In this document: positions 34,924-44,200 of the stretch, one piece after another
Numbering within the stretch: the first letter of the stretch is position 1
Layout: each line of letters begins with the position of its first letter
Assembly (NCBI GenBank): GCA_944322615.1
Contig: CALUPH010000002.1
Location: 62,001 to 126,000, forward strand
Length of the DNA: 64,000 nucleotides
DNA from: Candidatus Gastranaerophilales bacterium
Lineage (GTDB): Bacteria; Cyanobacteriota; Vampirovibrionia; Gastranaerophilales; Gastranaerophilaceae
Direction: 5' to 3'
The notes under the pieces: model-generated
What the model was told of the DNA's origin: nothing
Databases searched by the model: none
Seen by the model: only the letters and a program-made list of their open reading frames with translations
Translations under genes and position numbers: made by a program

Positions 34924-35385
34924 TTATTTACGCATTTTTTCAATAATTGAAGTAGTTGATTTCCCTTCTACAAAAGAAATAAACTCTATTCTTCCGCCTG
35001 CTTCCATTATCCCTTTTGCTTCAGGAAGTGTTTCGATTGTATAATCAGCTCCTTTTGTATGAACATCAGGCTTAATTTTTAAAAGCAAATCTATAGGAGA
35101 ATCTTCATCAAAAAGAACAACATAATCAACACTTCTTAATGCGCTTAAGACCTCTGCTCTGTCATTTTCATTATTTATAGGACGGCTGTCGCCCTTTATA
35201 CTTTTTACCGATTTATCTGAATTCAACGCAACAATTAATACATCGCCAAAACTTTTTGCTTTTTCTAAATATCTTACATGTCCCACATGCAAAATATCGA
35301 AACAACCATTAGTTGTAACTATAGTTTTCTTTTCTTGTCTTAATTTTGATAATAATTCAGGTAATTCTGATTGTTTAACTAACAT
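34924..35385 (-). CDS. rfaE2: D-glycero-beta-D-manno-heptose 1-phosphate adenylyltransferase
   Basis: This cytidylyltransferase-fold enzyme makes ADP-heptose from heptose-1-phosphate. Signature TTNGCFDILHVGHVRYLEKA (about 24-43) carries the HxGH motif, and KGADYTIETLPEA is conserved. At 153 aa it is the stand-alone C-terminal domain of HldE; the kinase domain is not fused here and must be elsewhere. With the heptosyltransferase at 17.8 kb it supports a heptose-containing core. It lies 60 nt upstream of lpxD in the same direction. Confidence 0.95.
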   Translation of the reverse strand: MLVKQSELPELLSKLRQEKKTIVTTNGCFDILHVGHVRYLEKAKSFGDVLIVALNSDKSVKSIKGDSRPINNENDRAEVLSALRSVDYVVLFDEDSPIDLLLKIKPDVHTKGADYTIETLPEAKGIMEAGGRIEFISFVEGKSTTSIIEKMRK

Positions 35386-35448
35386 ATATATTCTCCGTAA
35401 AAAATAGGGTAATATTAAACAATATTACCCTATATTAATCAATTATAT

Positions 35449-36588
35449 CTATTTTTTGTCTGTTTGATTTTGTTCGCTGAACTGTTTCATATCAGGATTT
35501 GACTTTGCTGATTCTTTTATTTTCTTTTGAATATTTTCTGGATTATATGCTTCATCATAATATTCAATTTTTGCATCTTTTCTTAGTTCTTCAATTTTAT
35601 TTTTTAATATATCAACTTTATCTAAACTTTCTAAATAATTAATAATATCTTTTTTACTTTGTTCAAAAGATAAAACACCAGCTTCATTCCTGTCTGTTAC
35701 CATAATAATATGGAAACCATATGGAGTTTGAACAACTTCACTTATAGTATTTGGTGCCATAGAAAATGCTTTATTTGCAAAAGCTTCAACCATTTCTTCT
35801 TTAGCAAAGAAACCTAAATCTCCGCCACGTATAGCACTTGCCGTATCTTGTGAATTTTCTTTTGCTACCTTTGCAAAACTTGAAGGAACTTTCTTTACCT
35901 TAGATTGAAGTATTTCTGCTTTCTTTTTAAGTTCATTCATCTTTTCACTTAATTTTGCAGCTAATTCTTCATCGGTAATTTCTTTATTGTCTTCTTTTAT
36001 TTTTGCAGCAATTTGTTCAGGATTTGCAGCTATCAATATATGAGATGCTCTTACTCTTTTTGGATATTTAAATTTATCCAAGTTTTCATTGTAGTATTTT
36101 TTAGCTTCACTTTCTCCAACTGAAACCATTGCAATTGAATCTACAAATTTTTTCAATTTAATTTCTTCTTCAATATCTTTTTTGAACTTATCATAAGTTA
36201 CACCATTTACTTTTAATACTTGCATAAATTGTTCTTTTGAACCAAACTTACCGATAATATCTTTTTCTGCATTTTCAAGTTCTTCTTTAGAAACAGTAAT
36301 TTTATTCTTTTCCATTTCTTCATTCAAAAGTGCTTTTACAATAAGTTCTGATACAACTTTTTCTCTTATCATCAATGCAAATACATTATCAGGATCTTTT
36401 TTTAAATCTATTCCCATTTGTGAAAACATATTGTTTGTTGTAACAGATTCATATGCTTTATCAAATTCATTTTTTGTAATAACCGTATCATTAATTTTAA
36501 TCAGGTCATTATCATTTTTCTTCAAAGAACATCCTGTAAAGACAAACATTGCCAAAAGTGCAAATATTGTTACTTTTAATTTGTTCAT
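35449..36588 (-). CDS. SurA/PrsA-type peptidylprolyl isomerase lipoprotein
   Basis: This is a periplasmic foldase. The N-terminus has a lipoprotein signal with lipobox FTGC (Cys about 20). A SurA_N-like helical chaperone domain (about 30-165) is followed by a parvulin rotamase domain (about 175-320; RVRASHILIA, DTASAIRGGDLGFFAKEEMV and TPYGFHIIMVTDR are hallmarks) and a charged C-terminal tail. It carries a long lysine-rich insert inside the rotamase domain (KIKEDNKEITDEELAAKLSE). The Shine-Dalgarno is AAGGAG. It follows mfd by 20 nt and may help outer-membrane protein folding. Confidence 0.92.
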   Translation of the reverse strand: MNKLKVTIFALLAMFVFTGCSLKKNDNDLIKINDTVITKNEFDKAYESVTTNNMFSQMGIDLKKDPDNVFALMIREKVVSELIVKALLNEEMEKNKITVSKEELENAEKDIIGKFGSKEQFMQVLKVNGVTYDKFKKDIEEEIKLKKFVDSIAMVSVGESEAKKYYNENLDKFKYPKRVRASHILIAANPEQIAAKIKEDNKEITDEELAAKLSEKMNELKKKAEILQSKVKKVPSSFAKVAKENSQDTASAIRGGDLGFFAKEEMVEAFANKAFSMAPNTISEVVQTPYGFHIIMVTDRNEAGVLSFEQSKKDIINYLESLDKVDILKNKIEELRKDAKIEYYDEAYNPENIQKKIKESAKSNPDMKQFSEQNQTDKK

Positions 36589-36608
36589 ATATTTTCTCCT
36601 TAGATTAA

Positions 36609-39600
36609 CTAACCTTTATTATTTGGATTATAATCATATCCTATCTTTAATATATGATAAAATAAATTAGACAATATGTTAAACAATTCTTCAAAATTTA
36701 GATAATTTCTGTTTAACAGTAATATGCTATTCCCGTCTTTGCAAGTATTTGGGGCAATTGTATACTTAATATATTTCGTAATATTTCTATCCGCTTTTGC
36801 TGAAATTATATTCCACTCGCCCTTTGAAAGATTCGTATATATTCTGATTGTAGAATCTGTTTCTCTGATTAAAGTTATTCCTGCTTTTGTCGCCAATAAT
36901 CTTAATTGAACTAATTTTATCAAATTTTCAACAGGCTCAGACATTTTTGAAAATCTATCTTTCCATTCCGATTTGATTAATTCAAGTTCAGATTCTGATT
37001 TTACATCTGCGAGTCTCTTATATTCAATCATTTTCTGTTCTTTTGATCCGACCCATTCATCCGGAATATATGCCGTTACATTTATATCAACTATAGCAGG
37101 CTTATTTTCAACAACTTTACCATCTTGTATTTTTAAAACAGCTTCTTCCAATAATTGGCAATATGTATCAAAACCTACATTTACCATTTGACCGTGCTGT
37201 TTTGTGCCCAATACATTTCCGACCCCTCTAATTTCAATATCTCTCATTGCAATTTGATATCCGCTTCCTAAAGTCGTAAATTCTTTGATATATTTTAGAC
37301 GTTTAATTGCATCTTGAGTTAGTGTTTTTGATTGTTTATACAAACAATAACAAAATGCTTGTCTGTCTGTTCTCCCTACTCTTCCTCTTATTTGATATAA
37401 CTGAGCCAAGCCAAATTTATCTGCATCATGTATTATCATTGTATTGGCATTCGGTATATCTAACCCTGATTCAATAATTGTAGTACATAGAAGAACGTCA
37501 TATTCTTTATTCAAGAAATCCATCATTATTTGTTCAAGTTGATTTTTATCCATTTGACCATGTGCAACTGCCAAACGGATATTAGGCAAGAGTTTCTTTA
37601 AATTTTCAGCAAACTCATATATGCTTTCTACTCTGTTATACAAATAGAAAACCTGACCTTCTCTTTCTATTTCATAATTTATTGCATTTTTTACTATTGA
37701 TTCTTTATATTCACTAACAAAAGTTTTTACAGGCAATCGGTTTGTAGGCGGAGTATTAATTACGCTCATATCTTTTATACCAGATAAAGACATATATAAA
37801 GTTCTTGGTATAGGTGTCGCTGACATTGTAAGTATATCTATATTTTTCTTCAAACGTTTTAATTTTTCTTTATGAGCAACACCAAATTTATGTTCTTCAT
37901 CTATTACCAGCAGACCTAAATCTTTAAATTGAATATCATCTTGAAGAAGTCTATGAGTTCCGACAACAACATCTACTTCACCTAAAATCAATTTTTTTAT
38001 TACTTCTTTTTGCTCTTTTGCACTTTTGAATCTTGATAAAAGTTCAACTTTTACAGGATATGGCTTAAATCTTTCAGATATAGTTTGGTAATGTTGCATT
38101 GCTAATATTGTTGTCGGAACAACAATAGCTGCTTGTTTGGAAGACATTACTGCCTTAAAAATGGCTCTAATTGCAACTTCTGTTTTACCGAAACCAACAT
38201 CCCCGCATATTAGCCTATCCATAGGTTTATCGGATTCCATATCTTCTTTAGTTTGAGATATAGCTTTCATTTGATCAGGAGTTTCTGTATATCCGAAGGA
38301 ATCTTCCATTTCATATTGCCAAACAGTATCAGGCTCAAACGCATAACCTTGAGAGAGCTTTCTCATCGCATACAAATTAATCAAATCTTGAGCGACATCT
38401 TCAACTGCTTTTTTAACCTTTGCTTTTGTATTATTCCAATCATTTCCGCCCATTTTCGATAATGACGGTAATACATTTCCCGAACCTCTATAGCGGCATA
38501 GCATATTTATTTGTTCTGCCGGAATATGAAGTTTATCCCCACGTGCATATTCTAATGTTAAATAATCTTTTTCCTCATTATCTATTATTTGTTTAGATAT
38601 TCCTTTAAAAATACCTATACCATGCACCATATGGACTATATAATCGCCTTCTTTTATATCATTAAGCGTTTCTATAAAATCAAGATTTTCTCTTCTGTAG
38701 TTAAAACGAGTTGCAGTTATATCTTTTGAACGTTTATTGAAGAGCTCTTTATCAGTAATAACTATTAATTTACAGTCTTCTATAATACTGCCTGCCGAGA
38801 CAATATTATCCGTTACATATACTGCATTTTTTTCTTCTATATTATAAGTATAAGGAATTTCATACTCTGTAAAAATTTCTTCTATTCTTTTCTTATAATC
38901 AGTTGCCGTAATAATCTTATAATTACATTTTAATTTTTCACGAATAAACTTAGCTATATCTTCAAGACCGGATGCAAAATATGGAATTAATTCAGTTGTT
39001 AGTTCAATATTAATATCAAACTCTTCCGAAATAAAATTATCAAAATATACTTTCTGAAAAGTACTGACAGTTGTTAAAAAGTCTTTAAGAGGAAGATGAT
39101 TTTTATTCTTTAAAGGCAGAGTAAGTTTTGTTTTTATATTTTCATCATATTGTTTATTAAGATTTTCATCTGTTTGTTCATATCTTGATTTAAACTGAGT
39201 ATAATCATCAAAAACAAATATAAAATCACTGTCTGTTAATTGCGAAATAACCTTTAAATCATTATTAAAATAAGATTCATAATATTCTATACCTTCAAAA
39301 TAATTTTCACTTTTTATTTGTTCCAATATTTCAAGCTGATTTTCTTCATTACAGTCAATTATTTTTTCTATTTTTTTATATGATTCATTATTCAGAATAA
39401 ACTTATATATCGGTTGAATGTTAATATCTTTTTGTTTTGAAATACTTCTTTGATTAGATGCGTCAAAAATTCTTATATCAGTTACTGTATCCCCCCATAG
39501 TTCCAACCTGTATGGATTTTCACTTAATGGATAAATATCAATTATATCGCCTCTAATACTAAATTCTCCAATATCAGCAACAAGAGTCTTTCTTTTATAG

Positions 39601-40067
39601 CCCATTTTTACAAGTTTTAGAGCTATTTCTTTTATATTAATATCATCATCGACTTTTATATTTAGAGTATTAATCTCAAAAAAGTTTTTATCGGGGAATT
39701 TTTCAAACAGAGCTTTTTGCGGCACAATAAGAATTTCATTAGACAATGCGGAATTTAATATATTTATTTGTTTTGCATATTTATATAGATTTTTTGAATT
39801 TGTATCGTAAATAGAGCCATCTTGATATGGAAAAATAATAGCATCTATATTAAACATTTTTTTTAAATCATTACAATATTTAAGTGCAGCTTGTTCTGTT
39901 TCCACTATATAAACAAGTTTTTTATTATTCTTTAATAAAAAATCAGCCAAAATAAAAAGTTTTGAGCAATTAGTAATGCCGCTCATTGCAAAGGAAATAC
40001 GTTTTTTTAATAAAGCAGCTATTTCTTCAGAATATTTGCATTTTAGATTTTTAATATACTCTTGCAT
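36609..40067 (-). CDS. mfd: transcription-repair coupling factor Mfd
   Basis: Mfd removes stalled RNA polymerase and recruits UvrA. At 1152 aa it has the expected order: UvrB-like domains (1-350), the RNA-polymerase-interacting domain EGDYIVHMVHGIGIFKG (near 490), the RecG-like translocase (ICGDVGFGKTEVAIRA near 637, DEEHKFGV, SATPIPRTLYMSLSG near 762, and QIRGRVGRTDRQAFCY near 910), and the C-terminal TRCF domain. There is no Shine-Dalgarno; instead a near-consensus promoter lies immediately upstream (see entry), making this one of the clearest leaderless candidates. Confidence 0.97.
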   Translation of the reverse strand: MQEYIKNLKCKYSEEIAALLKKRISFAMSGITNCSKLFILADFLLKNNKKLVYIVETEQAALKYCNDLKKMFNIDAIIFPYQDGSIYDTNSKNLYKYAKQINILNSALSNEILIVPQKALFEKFPDKNFFEINTLNIKVDDDINIKEIALKLVKMGYKRKTLVADIGEFSIRGDIIDIYPLSENPYRLELWGDTVTDIRIFDASNQRSISKQKDINIQPIYKFILNNESYKKIEKIIDCNEENQLEILEQIKSENYFEGIEYYESYFNNDLKVISQLTDSDFIFVFDDYTQFKSRYEQTDENLNKQYDENIKTKLTLPLKNKNHLPLKDFLTTVSTFQKVYFDNFISEEFDINIELTTELIPYFASGLEDIAKFIREKLKCNYKIITATDYKKRIEEIFTEYEIPYTYNIEEKNAVYVTDNIVSAGSIIEDCKLIVITDKELFNKRSKDITATRFNYRRENLDFIETLNDIKEGDYIVHMVHGIGIFKGISKQIIDNEEKDYLTLEYARGDKLHIPAEQINMLCRYRGSGNVLPSLSKMGGNDWNNTKAKVKKAVEDVAQDLINLYAMRKLSQGYAFEPDTVWQYEMEDSFGYTETPDQMKAISQTKEDMESDKPMDRLICGDVGFGKTEVAIRAIFKAVMSSKQAAIVVPTTILAMQHYQTISERFKPYPVKVELLSRFKSAKEQKEVIKKLILGEVDVVVGTHRLLQDDIQFKDLGLLVIDEEHKFGVAHKEKLKRLKKNIDILTMSATPIPRTLYMSLSGIKDMSVINTPPTNRLPVKTFVSEYKESIVKNAINYEIEREGQVFYLYNRVESIYEFAENLKKLLPNIRLAVAHGQMDKNQLEQIMMDFLNKEYDVLLCTTIIESGLDIPNANTMIIHDADKFGLAQLYQIRGRVGRTDRQAFCYCLYKQSKTLTQDAIKRLKYIKEFTTLGSGYQIAMRDIEIRGVGNVLGTKQHGQMVNVGFDTYCQLLEEAVLKIQDGKVVENKPAIVDINVTAYIPDEWVGSKEQKMIEYKRLADVKSESELELIKSEWKDRFSKMSEPVENLIKLVQLRLLATKAGITLIRETDSTIRIYTNLSKGEWNIISAKADRNITKYIKYTIAPNTCKDGNSILLLNRNYLNFEELFNILSNLFYHILKIGYDYNPNNKG

Positions 40068-40073
40068 TCCACA

Positions 40074-40102
40074 ATTTTAAAACTTACATAACAAATTATC
40101 AA
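40074..40102 (-). promoter_or_regulatory. mfd promoter (TTGATA-N17-TAAAAT), leaderless geometry
   Basis: On the minus strand -35 TTGATA (40102-40097), a 17-bp spacer and -10 TAAAAT (40079-40074) match the housekeeping sigma consensus well. The ATG begins 6 nt after the -10, so the transcript would start at or within a base or two of the start codon. Confidence 0.75.
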
Positions 40103-40173
40103 TTATTTATACGATTGTCTAAATAGTAAAAAAAATGTTTTAATACTAACAGATATACAATAGGGGTACTAAT

Positions 40174-40587
40174 ATGAAAAAGAAATTTTTAATATTGTCA
40201 ATAATCCTTACAATGACAACAGGAATAGCATTGGCAGAAGGAATGGTGTTTGATCCTACGGAATATCAAGCAACTACAACACAAAAAGGCGCTGTTCAAT
40301 CTAATGCAAGTATAGAAAAGAAAACACAAGCATCCTCAACATATGCTCAAGACGCTATCTCCGGACAAAACTCAAATTTTGACAAGGCTCTTTTTGAACT
40401 TGATAGCGCACAAGTTAATATAAGAAACGAACTTTTAGACTATAAAGCAAAATACCAAGAAGTTGATACTCAGTATAAATTAATAAAGGAACAAAGACGT
40501 GTTCTTGGTGATCAAATAAAAACAATTGAAAGAAGAATAAAAGAAATTGAGCGTTCAAAAAGCCAAATAAGAAAAACAATGATATAA
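40174..40587 (+). CDS. secreted coiled-coil protein, unknown function
   Basis: A Sec signal peptide is visible: KKK, then a hydrophobic core LILSIILTMTTGI, and a likely cleavage after ALA (about residue 21). A low-complexity Thr/Gln/Ser segment follows, and the last 75 residues form a coiled coil rich in Lys, Glu and Arg (KEQRRVLGDQIKTIERRIKE). It is probably periplasmic; it could be a structural or scaffold protein. GGGG precedes the ATG by about 9 nt. It is divergent from mfd and closed by a terminator ahead of comEC. Confidence 0.7.
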   Translation: MKKKFLILSIILTMTTGIALAEGMVFDPTEYQATTTQKGAVQSNASIEKKTQASSTYAQDAISGQNSNFDKALFELDSAQVNIRNELLDYKAKYQEVDTQYKLIKEQRRVLGDQIKTIERRIKEIERSKSQIRKTMI

Positions 40588-40592
40588 TAATC

Positions 40593-40625
40593 TAAGACTC
40601 TTACAATAGTAAGGGTCTTAATTTT
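40593..40625 (+). terminator. hairpin, probable terminator
   Basis: TAAGACTCTTAC pairs with GTAAGGGTCTTA (one G-U pair) around an AATA loop, followed by a short ATTTT. The U-tract is short, so termination may be partial and allow read-through into comEC. Confidence 0.7.
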
Positions 40626-40640
40626 AAAGGAGTGTTATTG

Positions 40641-43013
40641 ATGAATAAACAGGCAAAAATAATTGTATTTTCATGCCTGTATATGATTGGAATTTACAGC
40701 TTCTTTACTGAATATTTTTTACCTGTTTCAATTGGCATTTTTATCATTTTAGGCTATTTATATAAATTTAAAAACTTAATTTCAACAAAATTATTCTGTA
40801 CATACGCTTTTATATTTTTATTCGGTTTTTTCAATGCATCATTTAATTTACATACGGAAGACGACCTTACATCATATGCAAATGAAAATGTTAATATAAC
40901 AGCAAAAGTACTAACAATTCCAACGAACAGCCAAGAATATAGAACAAAGTTTTATGCAAAAGTCTTAACAATATCAACAAAAGATGAAACAAATAAAAAT
41001 ATCACAGCAAAAACATTAGTAACAATAAATGATGAAAGAAAAGACCTAAGAGAAATTAAAATCGGGGACACAATAAAACTTGAAGGTAAGTTAAAACTTC
41101 CAAATATTGCACAGAACCCTTCGCAGTTTGATTATGCAAGATATTTACAACTAAAAAAGACCTTTTCACTTCTTTATGTCAATGAAAATTGGAAAATTCA
41201 AAACAGGGCAAATGATTTTTTAGGGAAGTTAATACGAAAACTAAATGACACAAGAAATAACATTATAAAAATACATAGTCAAAATATAAAATCGCCAATG
41301 CTAGAAGTACTTGGCGGCATTATATTTGGAGATGATGCTGTAAATCCTGATGACAGCATAAGAGAAAATTTTATAAATTCAGGTATTTTGCATATTCTTT
41401 CTGCTTCAGGAATGAATGTAACATTAATTTTCGGTATTTGGTATTTTATAGCGAGAAGTTTAAGACTAAATTACAAATTTTCAATAATTTCAGGAATTTT
41501 ACTTATTTTATTCTATACTTGTATGACAGGTTTTGGCACACCTATTATAAGAGCAACAATAATGTTAACTCTAATTTTAATAGGTAAGTTAATAGATAAA
41601 GCAACATCTACAATATCTTTATTATTTATTGTTGCCTTTTTAATGTTGCTTACAAATCCTTTGACTATTTTCGATATTGGTTTTCAACTTTCCTTTATTA
41701 CTACTTTTGCATTGATTATTACAGCCCCTTTATTAGCATTTAGTTTTAAACATAAGTTTATAAATATTACATTAGGTGCTTGTTTAATACCATTTATTGC
41801 CCAGCTTTATGCAGCACCTCTGCAAATGTATTATTTTAATACTTTTTCTGTATATGCTGTCCTTGCAAATATTGCTATAGTTCCAGTGTTGAGTATTGTT
41901 TCATTTATAGGCTTTATAAGTTCTATAATTGCAATGATACCTGCTGTAGCAAAACAAATTTGCTATTTCGCTGATTTAATCTTAAATCCAATCTTAATTT
42001 ATATAGTAAAAGTGGCGGAACTTTTCTCAACACTCCCTCATTCAATCATTTATGTAAAAAAGCCATCATTAATTCAGATTATCTTATATTTCACAATAAT
42101 TGTAAGTATTACATGTCTATTAAAATTCAAAATAAAATCAAAGAAAATAATTATCTCAATAACAACCTTGTTAATTATATTCACATTAACCTTTATTACC
42201 ATCCCAAATAAAAACGCTGAAGTTATATTCTTTTCGTTAGGAAATGCAGATGCGGTTTTATTGAAATCGTCCAATAATGAATATTTCCTTATTGATACAG
42301 GCAGAAGCGGATACCTAAAAGGTGCTTCTCAAGCAAAAAACATAATAATAAAATACCTGAGAGATAAAGGAATAAAAGATATAAACTCATTAATTCTTAC
42401 ACATTTTGATTCTGACCATGCCGGTGGAACCATAGATATTCTAGAGAATATCTATGTAAAAAAGTTATATATAACTGAAACTTACGAAAATACAATGCTT
42501 TCAGACAATATCAAAGAATATTTAGACTCAAATAAAATTAATTATGAAATAGCAGAAAATATTGAGGAAATATATAATAAAGACAACTTTATAATAACAA
42601 TAATTGAACCAGTTGGGGAATTAATAAAAAGCGAGAATCAGAAATCTTTAATAGTTCACTGTAAATATAAAGACAAAAGTCTTCTGTTTATGGCAGATGG
42701 TGATATAAAAACATATGAGTCAATTCCTAATAAATATAAAAAGAATATTTCTATAATAAAATCAGGACACCACGGTGCAAAAGATACTATTAATAAGGAA
42801 ATGATTAATAACTCTGATTTATTTATACTATCAACAAGCGGGTATTTTTATAATCATCCGCACCCACAAACAATAAGAATTCTTGAAGAAAATAACAAGA
42901 AATATTTAAGAACAGATTACCATAATGCAATTAAATTGGTCTTAAATAATAGTAATTACAGAATTTATATGTATTCTCCCAAAACAAGAAAATTTATAGA
43001 AAAGAGCAATTAA
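40641..43013 (+). CDS. comEC: DNA uptake channel protein ComEC/Rec2
   Basis: ComEC is the inner-membrane channel for single-stranded DNA in natural transformation. Membrane helices at the N-terminus (to about residue 70), an OB-fold-like soluble region, the competence domain with ILSASGMNVTLIFG (near 250) and many helices to about 510, then a metallo-beta-lactamase-like domain: ILTHFDSDHAGGTIDIL (near 592) and IIKSGHHGAKDT (near 705). 790 aa is a full-length protein. I chose the ATG at 40641 with AAAGGAG 7 nt upstream. It suggests natural competence together with the type IV pilus/T2S-like pilC at 52.6 kb. Confidence 0.93.
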   Translation: MNKQAKIIVFSCLYMIGIYSFFTEYFLPVSIGIFIILGYLYKFKNLISTKLFCTYAFIFLFGFFNASFNLHTEDDLTSYANENVNITAKVLTIPTNSQEYRTKFYAKVLTISTKDETNKNITAKTLVTINDERKDLREIKIGDTIKLEGKLKLPNIAQNPSQFDYARYLQLKKTFSLLYVNENWKIQNRANDFLGKLIRKLNDTRNNIIKIHSQNIKSPMLEVLGGIIFGDDAVNPDDSIRENFINSGILHILSASGMNVTLIFGIWYFIARSLRLNYKFSIISGILLILFYTCMTGFGTPIIRATIMLTLILIGKLIDKATSTISLLFIVAFLMLLTNPLTIFDIGFQLSFITTFALIITAPLLAFSFKHKFINITLGACLIPFIAQLYAAPLQMYYFNTFSVYAVLANIAIVPVLSIVSFIGFISSIIAMIPAVAKQICYFADLILNPILIYIVKVAELFSTLPHSIIYVKKPSLIQIILYFTIIVSITCLLKFKIKSKKIIISITTLLIIFTLTFITIPNKNAEVIFFSLGNADAVLLKSSNNEYFLIDTGRSGYLKGASQAKNIIIKYLRDKGIKDINSLILTHFDSDHAGGTIDILENIYVKKLYITETYENTMLSDNIKEYLDSNKINYEIAENIEEIYNKDNFIITIIEPVGELIKSENQKSLIVHCKYKDKSLLFMADGDIKTYESIPNKYKKNISIIKSGHHGAKDTINKEMINNSDLFILSTSGYFYNHPHPQTIRILEENNKKYLRTDYHNAIKLVLNNSNYRIYMYSPKTRKFIEKSN

Positions 43014-43025
43014 AAGGATATAACA

Positions 43026-43541
43026 ATGTCAACATATATTAATATTAATACAATATTTATCATTTTATCTTTATTTTTCTCATCTTTTATAGAATGTATA
43101 ATTTTATATACGTTGTGGGATAAAAATAAAACTTCGGAAAGAAAATTATTACTAAATTTTATATTTTATTTTTTTCTCGGTTCAACAATATTAATGTTTC
43201 TATTTTATAAATCTTTTCAATACATAACAATCAATAATTTTATATATCTTGTATTTTTGATTATTGGAATTATATCTTGTATGTTTATTTTACAGCTCGT
43301 TATACTGGGATTTTTATGCATAGATAAAATTACAAAAAAAATTAACACATTAATTATAGTATTTCTTACAACGCTTTATTTGTCATTGCCGGTTTTAATA
43401 GATTATATCGCCTGCAATAAATATAATAATAATATTCAGAAAGTACTATTATTCAAAAGAATAGCTTTAAAAATATGCATAATTCCACAGATAAAATCTG
43501 AAATAGAAAAACCTTTGTTTGTAAAAACTAACCAAGATTAA
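43026..43541 (+). CDS. hypothetical membrane protein, 171 aa
   Basis: No family recognised. The protein has four likely membrane helices (about 7-28, 42-62, 73-97, 107-130) and a short basic C-terminus. It follows comEC by 12 nt with AAAAGGATA as ribosome site and is probably in the same operon. A role with ComEC is only suggested by position. It is very rich in Ile, Leu and Phe, as is usual for AT-rich genomes. Confidence 0.65.
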   Translation: MSTYININTIFIILSLFFSSFIECIILYTLWDKNKTSERKLLLNFIFYFFLGSTILMFLFYKSFQYITINNFIYLVFLIIGIISCMFILQLVILGFLCIDKITKKINTLIIVFLTTLYLSLPVLIDYIACNKYNNNIQKVLLFKRIALKICIIPQIKSEIEKPLFVKTNQD

Positions 43542-43604
43542 AAAGCTCTCCAAACATTATGTAAACAAATATTACATTTCAACGAATAAAAATGACATAA
43601 AAAC

Positions 43605-43631
43605 TAAAGTTCATTAAAAATATGTCGATGG
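43605..43631 (+). promoter_or_regulatory. sigma-28 (FliA)-like promoter
   Basis: TAAAGTTC (43605-43612), an 11-nt spacer, then GTCGATGG (43624-43631). The -35 is 7 of 8 to the sigma-28 consensus, the spacer exactly 11, and the -10 keeps the CGAT core. It lies 34 bp before the ATG of a small protein carrying the lineage signature. It resembles the better site at 24473. Confidence 0.55.
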
Positions 43632-43665
43632 TATGTGTGTAACAAACAATTGGAGGAAAATAACA

Positions 43666-44040
43666 ATGTCAAACATCAATCCATTAAAATTCGGAGTGAC
43701 AGGTAACCAGTATTTCAAACAAGAAACAAAAGAAGATTTATCAAAGAATACAGAAAAAGAATCAAAAACCCAACAACAACAAAAACAAGTTAATTCAAAT
43801 GAAGTTTTTGGATTTTTAGCAGCACAAAATGCCGACTTAATTCCGGTCAAAACAAAAAAGACAGTAGAAGTTTCAAAATATGTAAATTCTGAACAAGAAA
43901 CAAGAATAGCAGATTTTATGAAAGGTTTTGAAGCTGATTTTGATGAAGCATTCAATATCGCAATAGATGAATTTCCTGAAATTTCAGAAAAAACAGCAGG
44001 CGATATAGCACTTGCATACATAAATGCTTCGTATGCATAG
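43666..44040 (+). CDS. unknown small protein with N-terminal KFG signature
   Basis: The N-terminus MSNINPLKFGVTGNQYF resembles the signature (INP plus KFG) of other proteins in this window. A Gln/Lys/Glu-rich linker (about 18-52) follows, then a compact helical domain (about 55-124) with acidic surface (GFEADFDEAFNIAIDEFPEI). No signal peptide and no cysteine. I chose the ATG at 43666, which has GGAGG 9 nt upstream; a longer reading from 43633 adds 11 residues without support. It is preceded by a sigma-28-like promoter and closed by a strong terminator, so it is a single-gene unit. Function unknown. Confidence 0.75.
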   Translation: MSNINPLKFGVTGNQYFKQETKEDLSKNTEKESKTQQQQKQVNSNEVFGFLAAQNADLIPVKTKKTVEVSKYVNSEQETRIADFMKGFEADFDEAFNIAIDEFPEISEKTAGDIALAYINASYA

Positions 44041-44078
44041 TTTCCCCAATCCCAATTATTGTTTGTTATTTTTTAAAC

Positions 44079-44106
44079 AGACCGCATTTTTGCGGTCTTT
44101 ATTTTT
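44079..44106 (+). terminator. rho-independent terminator
   Basis: AGACCGCA / TGCGGTCT stem with a TTTT loop and T-rich tail, 38 bp after the small KFG protein gene. Confidence 0.92.
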
Positions 44107-44200
44107 ATCATATAAAATAAAATTGCCATTTTATAATATTTTTCACTCAAATTTATGTATGATATAATATTTTCAAATAAGCAAAAAGGAGGTTTTAACC

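Noticed and set aside
43614-44021. 135-codon ORF antisense to the small KFG protein
   Set aside because: Mirror of a well-supported gene with ribosome site, promoter-like motif and terminator on the plus strand.
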